From Amycolatopsis thailandensis (lineage in GTDB: Bacteria; Actinomycetota; Actinomycetes; Mycobacteriales; Pseudonocardiaceae), in NCBI RefSeq assembly GCF_002234405.1, contig NZ_NMQT01000072.1, positions 25,281 to 89,280 on the forward strand: a stretch of DNA of 64,000 nucleotides, in the 5' to 3' direction. A program made the translations under genes and the position numbers. The notes below the pieces were generated by a model, which made no database searches, was not told the DNA's origin, and saw only the letters and a program-made list of their open reading frames with translations. How positions within the stretch are numbered: position 1 is the first letter of the stretch; each line of letters opens with the position of its first letter. Below are positions 7,663 to 16,139 of the stretch, piece after piece.

Positions 7663-10600
7663 ATGGCCACGACCTTGTTCCCCCGGCGCACCCGGCGGCC
7701 GAAACCGCCGTCCTCCGGTGCGGACATCGAACTGCAGCCGCCGCCGAGTGTTCCCGAGGACACCGGCGGTGGCGTCAGTTCGGTGCTGATGTACGCGCCG
7801 ATGGGGCTCGGCTCGCTCGCGATGGTGATGATGTTCGTCCGGCCGGGAGCGGGGATCTTCGCCTATCTGGGCGGTGGCCTCATGATCCTCTCCACGATCG
7901 GCATGCTGGTCGCGCAGATGTTGCGGAACTCGGTGACGCACAAGCAGAAGCTCAACGGGCACCGGCGTGACTACATCCGCTACCTGGCGCAGCTGCGCGG
8001 TCGCGTCCGCAAGGCGCTGACCGATCAGCAGAAGGCGGCGCGCTGGATCCACCCCGATCCGCACTCCCTGTGGTCCATGGCGTTGGGCTACCGCTTGTGG
8101 GAACGCCGCCCGGCGCACGACGATTTCGGCGAGGTCCGCATCGGGCTCGGCACCCAGCGGTCCTCGCTCAACCTCACCCCGCCGGACAGCAAGCCGATCG
8201 AGGATCTGGAACCGCTTTCGGCGCATGCCCTGCGTCGTTTCATGCGCGCCTATTCCACCCTGCCGAACTCGCCGATCGCGGTCTATCTCCGCGGCTTCGG
8301 CCAGATCCAGTTCAGCGGCGACGACGAGGCCGTGCTCGGTGTGCTGCGGGCCATGCTCGCCCAGCTCGTGACGGCGCACGCCCCCGGCGACGTCCGGATC
8401 GCGCTGTGCGCCACCGAGGAGCGGCTGGAGCGCTGGGACTGGCTGAAGTGGCTGCCCCACAACCAAGACCAGGAAAGCCACGACGCCGCCGGGGCCAGGC
8501 GGCTGATCACGACGAGCCTCGACGAGATCGAACTCCTCGTGGGCGGCCCCTCGTTCACCGGCCGTCCGCGATTCGAGGCGGACACGCCGATCACGGCGTC
8601 GGAACCCCTCGTGGTCCTGCTGGTCGACGGTGTGTCCGTACCTTCCGACCACCGGATCGCCGACGAGGGCTACCGCAACGCGGTGGTGCTGGACGTCGGT
8701 GGCGCGTTGCCCTGGCAGCAGCGCCCGGACGTGCTCTTCCTCGAGATCGACGCCGACGAGATCCGGACCGTGTCGTTCGACCGGGTCGGCAAACCGCAGA
8801 CCGCGCCGCTGTGCAGCCCGGACCAGCTCAGCGCGACCGCGGCGAACGCGCTGGCCAGGACCATGGCCCGGTTCCGGATCGGCGAAGCCGCCGACGGGGA
8901 CGACGAGCCGCTGGCCGTCGACTACGACCTCGCCGCGCTGCTCGGCCTGGGCGACGTGGCGACCTTCGACCCGGTCAAGTACCGCCGCGAGCGGATGACC
9001 AGCAAGCGCAGGCTGCGCGTGCCGATCGGGATCGCCGCCAACGGGGTCCCGCTGGAGCTGGACATCAAGGAGGCCGCGGAAGACGGGATGGGGCCGCACG
9101 GGCTGTGCGTGGGCGCGACCGGTTCCGGTAAGAGCGAGCTGTTGCGCACCCTGGTACTCGCGCTGGCCACCACCCACTCTTCGGAGGATCTGAACTTCGT
9201 CCTGGTGGACTTCAAGGGTGGCGCGGCCTTCCTCGGTTTCGACCAGCTGCCGCACACCTCGGCGGTGATCACCAACCTGGTCGACGAGATCGAGCTGGTC
9301 GACCGGATGCAGGACGCCCTGACCGGTGAGATGAACCGGCGCCAGGAACATCTGCGAGCCGCCGGGAACTACGCTTCCCGGCGCGACTACGAAGCGGCCC
9401 GCGCCCAAGGTGTCCCGCTGGAGCCGATGCCGGCGCTGTTCGTGGTGGTCGACGAGTTCAGCGAGATGCTCACCAGCAAACCCGAGTTCATCGACGTCTT
9501 CGCGATGATCGGCAGGCTGGGCCGCAGCCTCGGTGTCCATCTCCTCCTCGCTTCCCAGCGGCTGGACGAGGGCCGGATCCACAAGGTGGAGACGCATCTG
9601 TCCTACCGGCTCGGTCTCCGGACGTTCTCGGCTATGGAGAGCCGCAGTGTGATCGGCGTCCCGGACGCCTACGAACTCCCGAACAGCCCCGGTAACGGCT
9701 ACCTCCGCCCGGACACGCAGACTTTGGTGCGGTTCAAGGGGGCCTACTCGTCGGCGCCGTACCGGGTCAAACGCCGCCGGATCGACGCCGCTTCGGTCGG
9801 TCAGAACGTCGTCCCGTTCGGTACCCGGTACGTCGACCCGGCCTCCACTCCCGAACCGGAGCCGGAAGAGATCGACGAGCAGAACGACTCCACGGACACG
9901 ATGCTGGACGTGTTGCTCGGCAGGTTGAAGGGCATCGGCCCGCGAGCCCACCAGGTGTGGCTGCCGCCGTTGAAACAGGCCCCGACCCTCGACCAGCTGC
10001 TGCCCCCGCTGGTGGACCATCCCGAACTCGGGTTCCGCCCGATCGGCGATCTGCAGACCGCGACCCTCGACGTCCCGGTCGGGCTGATCGACCTGCCCGC
10101 CCAGCAACGGCGCGAGCTGCTGAGCGCGAACCTTTCGGGCAGCAAGGGAAACGTCGCGATCGTCGGTGGACCGCAGAGTGGCAAGAGCACGATGGTGCGC
10201 ACGCTGATCTGCTCGCTGGCGCTGACCCACACCGCGAACGAGGTCCAGTTCTATTGCCTCGACTTCGGTGGCGGGCTCACGGCGCTGGCCTCGCTCCCCC
10301 ACGTCGGCAGCGTGGCCAACCGGCTGGACCGCGACCGGGTGACCCGGACCGTGCTCGAAGTGACCAACCTGATGGCGCGGCGCGAAACGATCTTCGCCGA
10401 GCACAACATCGACTCGATGACCAGCTACCGGCGGGCCCGGCGGGAAGGCCGGTATCTCGATCTCGACCCGTACGGCGACGTGTTCCTGATCGTCGACGGC
10501 TGGTACACGGTGCGGCAGGATTTCGAGGAGCTGGAGGAACGGTTCAGCGAACTGGCCGCGCGCGGCCTCAGCTTCGGTATCCACCTGATCATCGCCACCA

Positions 10601-11634
10601 ACCGGTGGTCGGAGATGCGGCCGTGGTTGCGGGACGTGGTCGGCACCCGGTTCGAGCTGAAACTGGGCGACCCTGTCGACTCCGAGGTGAACAGCCGGTT
10701 CGCGGCGACCGTGCCGTCCATTCCCGGACGAGGGATCACCCCTGACCGGTTGCATTTCCTCAGCGCGCTGCCACGCATCGACGGCCTTTCGCGGACCGAC
10801 GACCTCGCCGACGCCACGGTGGAACTCGCGGAAGCGCTGACCACGCCCCAGGCGCCGAAGGCACCGCAAGTCCGGCTGTTGCCGCACAAGCTGACCGTCC
10901 GTGAGCTGCCTGGGCCGACGGCGCCGAACCCGGCCGCGGAGATGCGCGTCCCGCTCGGGGTCGAAGACGTCCACCTGGCGCCCGAGTGGCACGACTTCGA
11001 CGCCAGCCCGCATCTGCTCGTCTACGGTGACGCCGAAAGCGGCAAGACGAACCTGCTCAAGCACATCGCGCGCTCGGTGGTGGCCCACCACTCCTCCAGC
11101 GAGGCGCGCGTGATGTTCGGTGACTTCCGCCGCGAGCTACGCGGCTGCATCCCGGAATCGCATCAGCTCGAATACGCCGTCGGCGCCGAAGCGTTGACGA
11201 AGTCGATCGCCGGCGCGGCGACGATCTTCGAGAAACGCATCCCCGGCCCGGAAATCAGCCCGAGCAGGTTGCCGTTGCGTGACTGGTGGAAGGGCGGGCG
11301 GCTCTACATCATCATCGACGACTTCGAGCTCGCCGAGACGGCGGGCAGCGCGGGCCCGCTGCAGCCGCTCCTGCCGGTGCTGGCACAGGGTGCCGATGTG
11401 GGTCTGCACGTGATCATCGCCCGCAGCACCTCGGGTGGCGGCCGGTCGATGTCGAACCCGGCGATCCGCCGCATGTGGGAGCTGGGTACCCCCGCGCTGA
11501 TGTTGTCCTGTCCCAAGTCGGAAGGGGCCTTCCTCGGCAACCTGAAGCCCCGGGTGCTGCCGACCGGACGTGCTCAGTTCGTGAACCGGCGCCGGTCCGT
11601 GCGGCTCGTGCAGACGCCTCTCGTCGAGTCTTGA
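7663..11634 (+). CDS. eccC: Type VII (ESX) secretion ATPase EccC, EccCa-EccCb fusion
   Basis: 1,323 aa from ATG 7663, with GGAG 6 nt upstream; a GTG at 7651 is the alternative. Residues about 41-88 hold two hydrophobic segments (membrane anchor). Three FtsK/SpoIIIE-type ATPase domains follow. Their P-loops are GATGSGKS (484-491), GGPQSGKS (835-842) and GDAESGKT (1122-1129); domain 1 has the Walker B region LVDFKGGAAF. EccC is the motor of ESX secretion, sits in the inner membrane, and recognises WXG100 substrates through its C-terminal ATPase domains. All three domains are in one chain, as in ESX-3/-4-like and non-mycobacterial systems. It is far from eccB/eccD (33.7-36.5 kb) and directly follows terpene biosynthesis genes, which is unusual. 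Confidence 0.97.
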   Translation: MATTLFPRRTRRPKPPSSGADIELQPPPSVPEDTGGGVSSVLMYAPMGLGSLAMVMMFVRPGAGIFAYLGGGLMILSTIGMLVAQMLRNSVTHKQKLNGHRRDYIRYLAQLRGRVRKALTDQQKAARWIHPDPHSLWSMALGYRLWERRPAHDDFGEVRIGLGTQRSSLNLTPPDSKPIEDLEPLSAHALRRFMRAYSTLPNSPIAVYLRGFGQIQFSGDDEAVLGVLRAMLAQLVTAHAPGDVRIALCATEERLERWDWLKWLPHNQDQESHDAAGARRLITTSLDEIELLVGGPSFTGRPRFEADTPITASEPLVVLLVDGVSVPSDHRIADEGYRNAVVLDVGGALPWQQRPDVLFLEIDADEIRTVSFDRVGKPQTAPLCSPDQLSATAANALARTMARFRIGEAADGDDEPLAVDYDLAALLGLGDVATFDPVKYRRERMTSKRRLRVPIGIAANGVPLELDIKEAAEDGMGPHGLCVGATGSGKSELLRTLVLALATTHSSEDLNFVLVDFKGGAAFLGFDQLPHTSAVITNLVDEIELVDRMQDALTGEMNRRQEHLRAAGNYASRRDYEAARAQGVPLEPMPALFVVVDEFSEMLTSKPEFIDVFAMIGRLGRSLGVHLLLASQRLDEGRIHKVETHLSYRLGLRTFSAMESRSVIGVPDAYELPNSPGNGYLRPDTQTLVRFKGAYSSAPYRVKRRRIDAASVGQNVVPFGTRYVDPASTPEPEPEEIDEQNDSTDTMLDVLLGRLKGIGPRAHQVWLPPLKQAPTLDQLLPPLVDHPELGFRPIGDLQTATLDVPVGLIDLPAQQRRELLSANLSGSKGNVAIVGGPQSGKSTMVRTLICSLALTHTANEVQFYCLDFGGGLTALASLPHVGSVANRLDRDRVTRTVLEVTNLMARRETIFAEHNIDSMTSYRRARREGRYLDLDPYGDVFLIVDGWYTVRQDFEELEERFSELAARGLSFGIHLIIATNRWSEMRPWLRDVVGTRFELKLGDPVDSEVNSRFAATVPSIPGRGITPDRLHFLSALPRIDGLSRTDDLADATVELAEALTTPQAPKAPQVRLLPHKLTVRELPGPTAPNPAAEMRVPLGVEDVHLAPEWHDFDASPHLLVYGDAESGKTNLLKHIARSVVAHHSSSEARVMFGDFRRELRGCIPESHQLEYAVGAEALTKSIAGAATIFEKRIPGPEISPSRLPLRDWWKGGRLYIIIDDFELAETAGSAGPLQPLLPVLAQGADVGLHVIIARSTSGGGRSMSNPAIRRMWELGTPALMLSCPKSEGAFLGNLKPRVLPTGRAQFVNRRRSVRLVQTPLVES

Positions 11635-11671
11635 CGTCCGCGTCGTCCCCGCGATCGTGGGTGCCGGTGTT

Positions 11672-11718
11672 GTGAAAGCCACTTTCGCAACCTTCACCGT
11701 TGCGAAAGTGGCTTTCAC
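11672..11718. terminator. Long hairpin, GAAAGCCACTTTC family, after eccC
   Basis: Arms GTGAAAGCCACTTTCGCAA (11672-11690) and its perfect complement (11700-11718), 19 bp, with a 9-nt loop. Each arm contains its own small palindrome GAAAG-CCA-CTTTC. It lies 38 nt after the eccC stop. The left 35 nt recur almost exactly at 26191-26225. Confidence 0.75.
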
Positions 11719-11792
11719 CACGCCTCTACCGGGAGGTGGTCAACCGTGCCGTATCGCAGCCGCCCGGCAGCACCCGCGTTCGTCCGGGTCTG

Positions 11793-11853
11793 GAAGTACA
11801 TGAAGGCCTCCTTCCTTGCGCTAGGCGCCAGGAAGGAGGCCTTCATGTACTTC
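11793..11853. terminator. Very long hairpin, AAGGCCTCCTT family
   Basis: Arms 11793-11816 and 11830-11853 are perfectly complementary over 24 bp (core GAAGGCCTCCTTCC), and the stem continues inward with one mismatch to a 3-nt loop. A related hairpin lies at 17803-17857. No T-run follows, as is common for actinobacterial terminators. Confidence 0.75.
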
Positions 11854-11920
11854 GGTTGACGCTATTGAGGTTTATGGCAAAGTGTCCTGTCCGGTGGCGG
11901 GTGGTCGTCGGCGATCAGCG

Positions 11921-11971
11921 GGGTGAAGGGGACTTTCCCCTCATCTCGCGCGGGGAAAGTCCCCTTCACCC
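11921..11971. terminator. Hairpin, GAAGGGGACTTTCCCC family
   Basis: Arms GGGTGAAGGGGACTTTCCCC (11921-11940) and its perfect complement (11952-11971), 20 bp, 11-nt loop. A slightly decayed relative is at 17881-17927. Confidence 0.75.
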
Positions 11972-12245
11972 CCGGGCATGCTGTCTCCGAGGCGGTGAAA
12001 GTCTTCCCACCGAGCGGGCTGGGGACTGTCCGGGGGGCTGAACGGCCCCCAGCCCGGATGCCGACGGTGGTGGGGCCCGATCTCCCGCCGGTTCGCGCTG
12101 ACGCTAACGCGCGGGAAGCCAACCGGCCGTGCGGGTTGTCCTTCCAGCCAAGCCCATTGCCCGAACAGGCGCCGGCCGAACCGAGAAAACAGGCTCCCTG
12201 GCACTGGAATCACGCTGTGAGGGCGGTGCCCGGCTTCTTCAGGGC

Positions 12246-12713
12246 TCAGTTCTCCCGTTCTCCGTCACCGACCAGGTGGCTCAGCTCACGGTCGAGATCG
12301 AACCAGCGCCATTCCTCGCCGGGAGCCACCAGGGCATGGCTGCAATCGAGGAACTCGACCAGTTCGCCCAGCCGGACGGTGAAAGTGGCCGCGCCCTCGG
12401 TCGTCGTCAAGGTCACCATCACCCGCCTGGCTCCGTCCGGATCCGGACCGATCCGCACGTCCCCCTCGCCCGATGGCGTGAGTATTCCCGCGGACAGAAG
12501 TTCCCTTGAGAACAGCCATTCCGCCTCGATCGCCGTATCGCGCAGGAACCGCACCACGACGGCGAACGGATCGCTGGTGTCGTACCTCAGTTCGCAGCTC
12601 TCCGGCAGCTCTTCCCCGTCGGGCAGCAGCCGCCCGAACACGATCTCGTGCCGGTGCGTCACGTGCCGGACAGAAAGGTCGTCCGGCGTTCCTGAATCCA
12701 CTTCTCGGTTCAT
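12246..12713 (-). CDS. SsgA-family sporulation/cell-division regulator
   Basis: 155 aa. It carries the SsgA-like signature: CELRYDTSDPFAVVVRF, then EWLFSRELLSAGILTPSGEGDVRI, with a later FLDCSHALVAPGEE. SsgA-like proteins (SALPs) occur in sporulating actinomycetes, where they control septum placement and cell-wall remodelling; SsgB recruits FtsZ. Here the gene stands alone after three convergent hairpins, with no cell-division genes beside it, so its specific role is unknown. The start has no strong ribosome site; a GTG four codons in is an alternative. Confidence 0.88.
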   Translation of the reverse strand: MNREVDSGTPDDLSVRHVTHRHEIVFGRLLPDGEELPESCELRYDTSDPFAVVVRFLRDTAIEAEWLFSRELLSAGILTPSGEGDVRIGPDPDGARRVMVTLTTTEGAATFTVRLGELVEFLDCSHALVAPGEEWRWFDLDRELSHLVGDGEREN

Positions 12714-12886
12714 CCGGCCAGGATCGCCGCACCGTCTTCATTCGACCTCAATCGCTCCGCCGAGGCACGGACGATCGCACACTGGGCGTTTCCGTGCGCG
12801 GATCATGCCCGAAGTTCTCTGGTATCGGACAGCCTTTTCCGGCGACCATCGACAAGCGCGGCACTCTGCCGGGGAAAGGAATCACG

Positions 12887-13279
12887 ATGCGCACCATTCA
12901 CCACACCCGCCCTCCCGCGCCGCGGATCATTTTGGCCCTGATCGCGGCACTGACCGTCAACATGGTCATCGCGCTCGTCGCGAGGTCCCTGGACGAGGGA
13001 CCGGCCACGGTCGGGCTCGACCCCACCGAGTACCTTCCAGCCACGGTGGTGGGTTTCCTCGTCGGCTCCCTCGGCTTGAGCCTGCTCGCGCGCTTCGCGC
13101 CACGGGCGCCGCGGGTCGTCGTTCCGGTCGTTCTGGTCCTGTCGTGGATCCCGGACCTGCTCCTGCTGAACGACGGCGCGACCGCCGTCAACGTCACCGG
13201 CCTCATGATCATGCACCTCGTGGTCGGCGGCGCGGTCGTCGGCGCCTTCGCCAGGACGATCCCGGACGTGGCGCGGTGA
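12887..13279 (+). CDS. DUF6069-type small membrane protein
   Basis: 130 aa from ATG 12887, preceded by GGGAAAGGA. Four hydrophobic segments are visible (residues about 14-31, 54-70, 77-95 and 104-122), giving a four-helix membrane protein. The overall pattern resembles the DUF6069 family of uncharacterised actinobacterial membrane proteins. The stop overlaps the next start as GTGA, so the two genes are co-translated and may act together. Confidence 0.75.
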   Translation: MRTIHHTRPPAPRIILALIAALTVNMVIALVARSLDEGPATVGLDPTEYLPATVVGFLVGSLGLSLLARFAPRAPRVVVPVVLVLSWIPDLLLLNDGATAVNVTGLMIMHLVVGGAVVGAFARTIPDVAR

Positions 13280-13767
13280 CGGCCGCTCCCGAGACCTCGC
13301 CGCGGCTACAGGCGGCGGCCGAGTTTTATCGCGGCGCTTTCGCCTGGGACGTCGAAGTCGGCGAACGTTCGCTGGCCTTGGTGCTGACCGGGGGAATAGC
13401 CGCGTTCTCCGTTCCCTTCCACACCAAGAACCAGCATCTCTTCTCGGCGCGGGACGCCGTTCCGCGCGGACCGCTGATCCTGACCCCGGGGGCGCCGTTC
13501 CGGGTGCACGCCCTCGTCGACGCGAGCGACTTCGTCATCCCGGACCAGGATCTTCCCGAGAACGTGCTGTTCCACCGTCCGCTGAGCAAGGTCCTGCTAC
13601 CGCCGACGGTCGATACCCGCGGAGCGGTTCGCTGGCTGCGTGAGCCCTCGCCGCAAGAACGCTGGCTTCCCCTGGCCGCGGGGGTCTTTTCGGCACTCTC
13701 CCGGCCGAACCGCCGGATCGCCGCATATCGGCGGCGGGTGTGGCGTGACCGCAACGGCCTCAGCTGA
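13276..13767 (+). CDS. Uncharacterised protein, 163 aa
   Basis: GTG start overlapping the upstream DUF6069-type gene by 4 nt. The product is soluble-looking, with no signal peptide or membrane helix. It contains AAEFYRGAFAWDVEVG near the N-terminus and a very basic end (RRIAAYRRRVWRDRNG). I do not recognise a family; the FYRGAFAW string superficially resembles VOC/glyoxalase proteins, but no metal-binding pattern follows. Its 3' end overlaps the convergent LuxR gene by 8 nt. Confidence 0.7.
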   Translation: MTAAPETSPRLQAAAEFYRGAFAWDVEVGERSLALVLTGGIAAFSVPFHTKNQHLFSARDAVPRGPLILTPGAPFRVHALVDASDFVIPDQDLPENVLFHRPLSKVLLPPTVDTRGAVRWLREPSPQERWLPLAAGVFSALSRPNRRIAAYRRRVWRDRNGLS

Positions 13768-14455
13768 TCACGCCGGCGCGCAGGGCCAGCAGCACCATCC
13801 GGGTCCGGTCCCCGGTCTGCAGCTTCCGCGCCATATGCGCGAGATGTCCCTTGACGGTGTTCGGCGAGACCAGGAGTTCGGTGCCGATCTCCTGGTTCGT
13901 CCGTCCGTCGGCCACCAGGCACAGAATCTCGATCTCACGTTCCGAGAGAACCGCCTTCTGCACGGCGTACTCGGCGACGACGCGTCTGTCGTCCGCCGAG
14001 GGTGACTTGCGCGCCGCGATCCGGGTCGCCGAGTCGGGCGAATCGGCGAGGTAGCCGACGGCATCGGCGCGGAGCGCCGCCACGGCGAGACCGGGGTCAC
14101 GCGAACCGGCGACCACGACCACCCTCTCCGCTCCCCGCCGGTACAGGTCGCCCACCTGATCGACCATGGCGCGCGCGTCGCCGCCCGCGTACAGGACGGC
14201 GACATGGGTCCGGCTCGCCGCGGTCTTCCCCGCACGGAAACCACGGGGCGTACTGCCTTCGACGACGCGCTCGGCCCCCATCCTCCGTAACCGGCCGGCG
14301 TACGCGCGCCGTCTTCGAGGATGAGGATCCACCACCACGGCGCGGAATCGCGCGTCCCTGGGAATCTCCGGATCCCGGCCTGCCTGCTTGAGTGGCGGCC
14401 CGAAGTAGGATCTCACACGGACAAGGGGCGGCGAAGGTGAATTATTCTCGTTCAT
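13760..14455 (-). CDS. LuxR-type response regulator with degenerate receiver domain
   Basis: 231 aa from ATG 14455 (GGCGGAGC just upstream); a longer frame to 14521 is less likely. The C-terminal LuxR/GerE helix-turn-helix is canonical: LSEREIEILCLVADGRTNQEI, then SPNTVKGHLAHMARKL. The N-terminal part has a receiver-like beginning (AVVVDPHPRRRRAYAGRL), but where the phosphoacceptor Asp should follow there is HVAVLYAGGD, and the conserved Lys near the end is replaced (GYLADSPD). It is therefore probably phosphorylation-independent or ligand-controlled, similar to atypical receivers. No histidine kinase gene is adjacent. Confidence 0.85.
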   Translation of the reverse strand: MNENNSPSPPLVRVRSYFGPPLKQAGRDPEIPRDARFRAVVVDPHPRRRRAYAGRLRRMGAERVVEGSTPRGFRAGKTAASRTHVAVLYAGGDARAMVDQVGDLYRRGAERVVVVAGSRDPGLAVAALRADAVGYLADSPDSATRIAARKSPSADDRRVVAEYAVQKAVLSEREIEILCLVADGRTNQEIGTELLVSPNTVKGHLAHMARKLQTGDRTRMVLLALRAGVIS

Positions 14456-14799
14456 GCTCCGCCGAATTCTAATTAGGCGGAGCGCGCAGTCAAGGAGGCA
14501 GCGCGAAATTCGGTGAGACATGCCCTTTCGACCCGATCGACTCCTCAGGCGCTCGCCAAATCACCGATCATCCTACGTCCGAGTCCTCGAGCCCGCAACG
14601 CCTGAAATCATCGACGAATAACTACAAGAACGAATGCGAAATCCGCTCACTTTTCACGAATGCCGCCGATGTCCAACGACAATGCCCTTATTTCCCTTTT
14701 CCGCAACACCGATCGCGGATAAAGTCTTCGTTGTGACACCCGATCGGTTCCCCCGCCGATCCCGTCACCGAAAGAAGAAGACCGCGGCACGCTTCGTTT

Positions 14800-14901
14800 T
14801 CACCCTTCCCCCGCCCGGAGCGGGCAGTGGTCACAACAGTTCTCGATCACCGAGGACTCCCGGCCTTGACCGGGGCAGTGCAGGCCGATTCGCGCCCCCA
14901 T
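14800..14901 (-). CDS. Possible 33-aa Cys-rich peptide
   Basis: ATG at 14901, TGA at 14802-14800. The product contains HCPGQG and ENCCDHCPLR, with four Cys and two His, and most third codon positions are G/C. There is no good ribosome-binding site, and the ORF is short enough to arise by chance. It is listed because the Cys-Cys-Asp-His-Cys cluster is distinctive. Low confidence. Confidence 0.25.
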   Translation of the reverse strand: MGARIGLHCPGQGRESSVIENCCDHCPLRAGEG

Positions 14902-14920
14902 CGCACGGGCCTGCCGGAAC

Positions 14921-14967
14921 CCGAGGAGCCGACGACGATGCACCCCTCATCGTCGTCGGCTCCTCGG
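14921..14967. terminator. Perfect 20-bp hairpin
   Basis: CCGAGGAGCCGACGACGATG (14921-14940) pairs perfectly with 14948-14967 around a 7-nt loop (CACCCCT). It lies downstream of the minus-strand gene at 15080-15499 and could also end rightward transcription. Confidence 0.7.
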
Positions 14968-15028
14968 CGTCGTCACCGGATCCCGGAACACGAGCCTTCC
15001 TTCCCGCACGCCCGGCCCCCAGCGCGGC

Positions 15029-15057
15029 ACGGCTCACCCGACAGCACGGTGAGCCGT
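15029..15057. terminator. Hairpin downstream of the 15080-15499 gene
   Basis: ACGGCTCACC (15029-15038) and GGTGAGCCGT (15048-15057) form a perfect 10-bp stem 22 nt beyond the stop of the minus-strand gene. Confidence 0.65.
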
Positions 15058-15079
15058 CCCCCTCTCCCGCCGGACCGGA

Positions 15080-15499
15080 TCAGACGCTGGGCAGTGTCTC
15101 TTCGGGCACCGGACGTCCCGCGCGTTCCCAGTCGGCGAAGGTGATGACGAGGCGCTGCCACAGCAAACGATCCCCGATCTCCGCGACCTCCATCCGAGGG
15201 CACTGCGAATGCTCGTCCCAATGAGTGAGGACCCGGACGCCGGCGTTCGTCGCCTCGTCGACGAACAGGTGCTCGTCGAGCAGCCAATGGATCCTGCGCC
15301 GGGCGTGCGTCACCGAGGGCAGGGCGGCGTGCACGATCGCCGCGGCGGCGCGGTGCTCGATTCCGGTGATGAACACCGCGGGCGTCAGCGGGCTCTTGCG
15401 GAGAGCGTCGACGAGTACGGCCCGATCAGGCGGACGCTTCGGAACACGACAGCGCCCGATGAAGGCCGACCGAGCGCTTTTCTCAGGAAGGTTGTTCAT
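15080..15499 (-). CDS. Uncharacterised protein, 139 aa
   Basis: Start ATG at 15499; the frame is open further upstream, but this is the first start that leaves the 3' part of good coding quality. No signal peptide or membrane helix. Recognisable strings are RCRVPKRPPDRAVLVDALR and HWLLDEHLFVDEATNAGVRV, with a Trp-rich end (LLWQRLVITFADWERAGRP). No family recognised. It stands alone, followed by two hairpins, with the CAP-domain gene 91 bp upstream in the same orientation. Confidence 0.65.
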   Translation of the reverse strand: MNNLPEKSARSAFIGRCRVPKRPPDRAVLVDALRKSPLTPAVFITGIEHRAAAAIVHAALPSVTHARRRIHWLLDEHLFVDEATNAGVRVLTHWDEHSQCPRMEVAEIGDRLLWQRLVITFADWERAGRPVPEETLPSV

Positions 15500-15590
15500 A
15501 CTCGGATATTCCCACTTCCCGCCCGATTCGGAGAGGGCAAGTGCCATCCGTAGGGACGAACACGGGAAACAGCCGACAAAAGGGCGGCCC

Positions 15591-16139
15591 TCAGTAACCG
15601 AAATTCTGGGTCCAGTACGGCCCCGCGTCGGCCAGGAAATAGACACCAACGCCGATAGTGGTGAATTGGGGGTTGGCCAGGTTCGCCCGATGCCCGGGAC
15701 TGTCGAGCCAAGCCTGGACGACCGTTCGCGGATCGACCTGACCGCGAGCGACGTTCTCCCCGCCCGGATGGGGATATCCGGCCGCACGCATCCGTTCGGC
15801 CGGCGTGCCGCCGTCGGGCGCGACATGCGCACAGAAGTTTCTGCGGGCCATGTCCTTGCTGTGCCGGCGCGCGGCCGTCCGCAGCCGTTCGTCGGTCTCG
15901 AACGGCGGAAGGCCGGACTTCTTCCGGAACACGTTGACCAGCCGGGTCACCGCGTCCTCGTGCCGGGCCTGGTGCGCGGCGCTACCCACGATCGAGGCGA
16001 ACGGCGAGTCCCGCTCGGACGGCGCGGCTTCGCGAACCGAGGTGCGGACCACCGAATCCACGACCGGCGTGGCCTTCCGGCGCAAAGAGCCGCGCGCGGC
16101 GGACTTGCCACGCTTCCGGTTTCGACGACTTTGGGGCAT
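15591..16139 (-). CDS. CAP/SCP-domain protein
   Basis: 182 aa from ATG 16139, chosen for the GGAAGG six bases upstream. The first ~30 residues are very basic (RRNRKRGKSAARGSLRRK) and no clear signal peptide is seen, which is odd for this usually secreted family. The CAP domain covers the C-terminal ~130 residues: RHSKDMARRNFCAH (first cavity His region), GENVARGQ (Glu), DSPGHRANL (second His) and YWTQNFG at the end. Bacterial CAP proteins occur in cell-wall and spore-associated contexts; their biochemical role is often unknown. Confidence 0.88.
   Translation of the reverse strand: MPQSRRNRKRGKSAARGSLRRKATPVVDSVVRTSVREAAPSERDSPFASIVGSAAHQARHEDAVTRLVNVFRKKSGLPPFETDERLRTAARRHSKDMARRNFCAHVAPDGGTPAERMRAAGYPHPGGENVARGQVDPRTVVQAWLDSPGHRANLANPQFTTIGVGVYFLADAGPYWTQNFGY

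Larger units (their letters stand above)
11635..12245. other. Gene-free stretch with three large hairpins
   Basis: No coding frame is supported across these 611 bp. The stretch holds three long inverted repeats (11672-11718, 11793-11853 and 11921-11971, listed separately) and a copy of the GGCAAAG(G)TGTCCTGTC motif at 11876-11891. It separates the rightward eccC from the leftward SsgA-family gene, so it is a convergent terminator region. Confidence 0.7.
14456..15079. other. Long intergenic stretch with two strong hairpins
   Basis: 624 bp between the LuxR gene's start and the 3' end of the 15080-15499 gene. The first ~300 bp is relatively AT-rich and should include the LuxR promoter. The rest has a perfect 20-bp hairpin (14921-14967), a 10-bp hairpin (15029-15057) and a weak 33-codon ORF (14800-14901). 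Confidence 0.6.

Noticed and set aside
7576..11091. 1,171-codon open frame on the minus strand opposite eccC
   Set aside because: It is a high-GC shadow frame: no recognisable domain, Arg/Gly/Val-rich composition, while the plus strand encodes a complete EccC.
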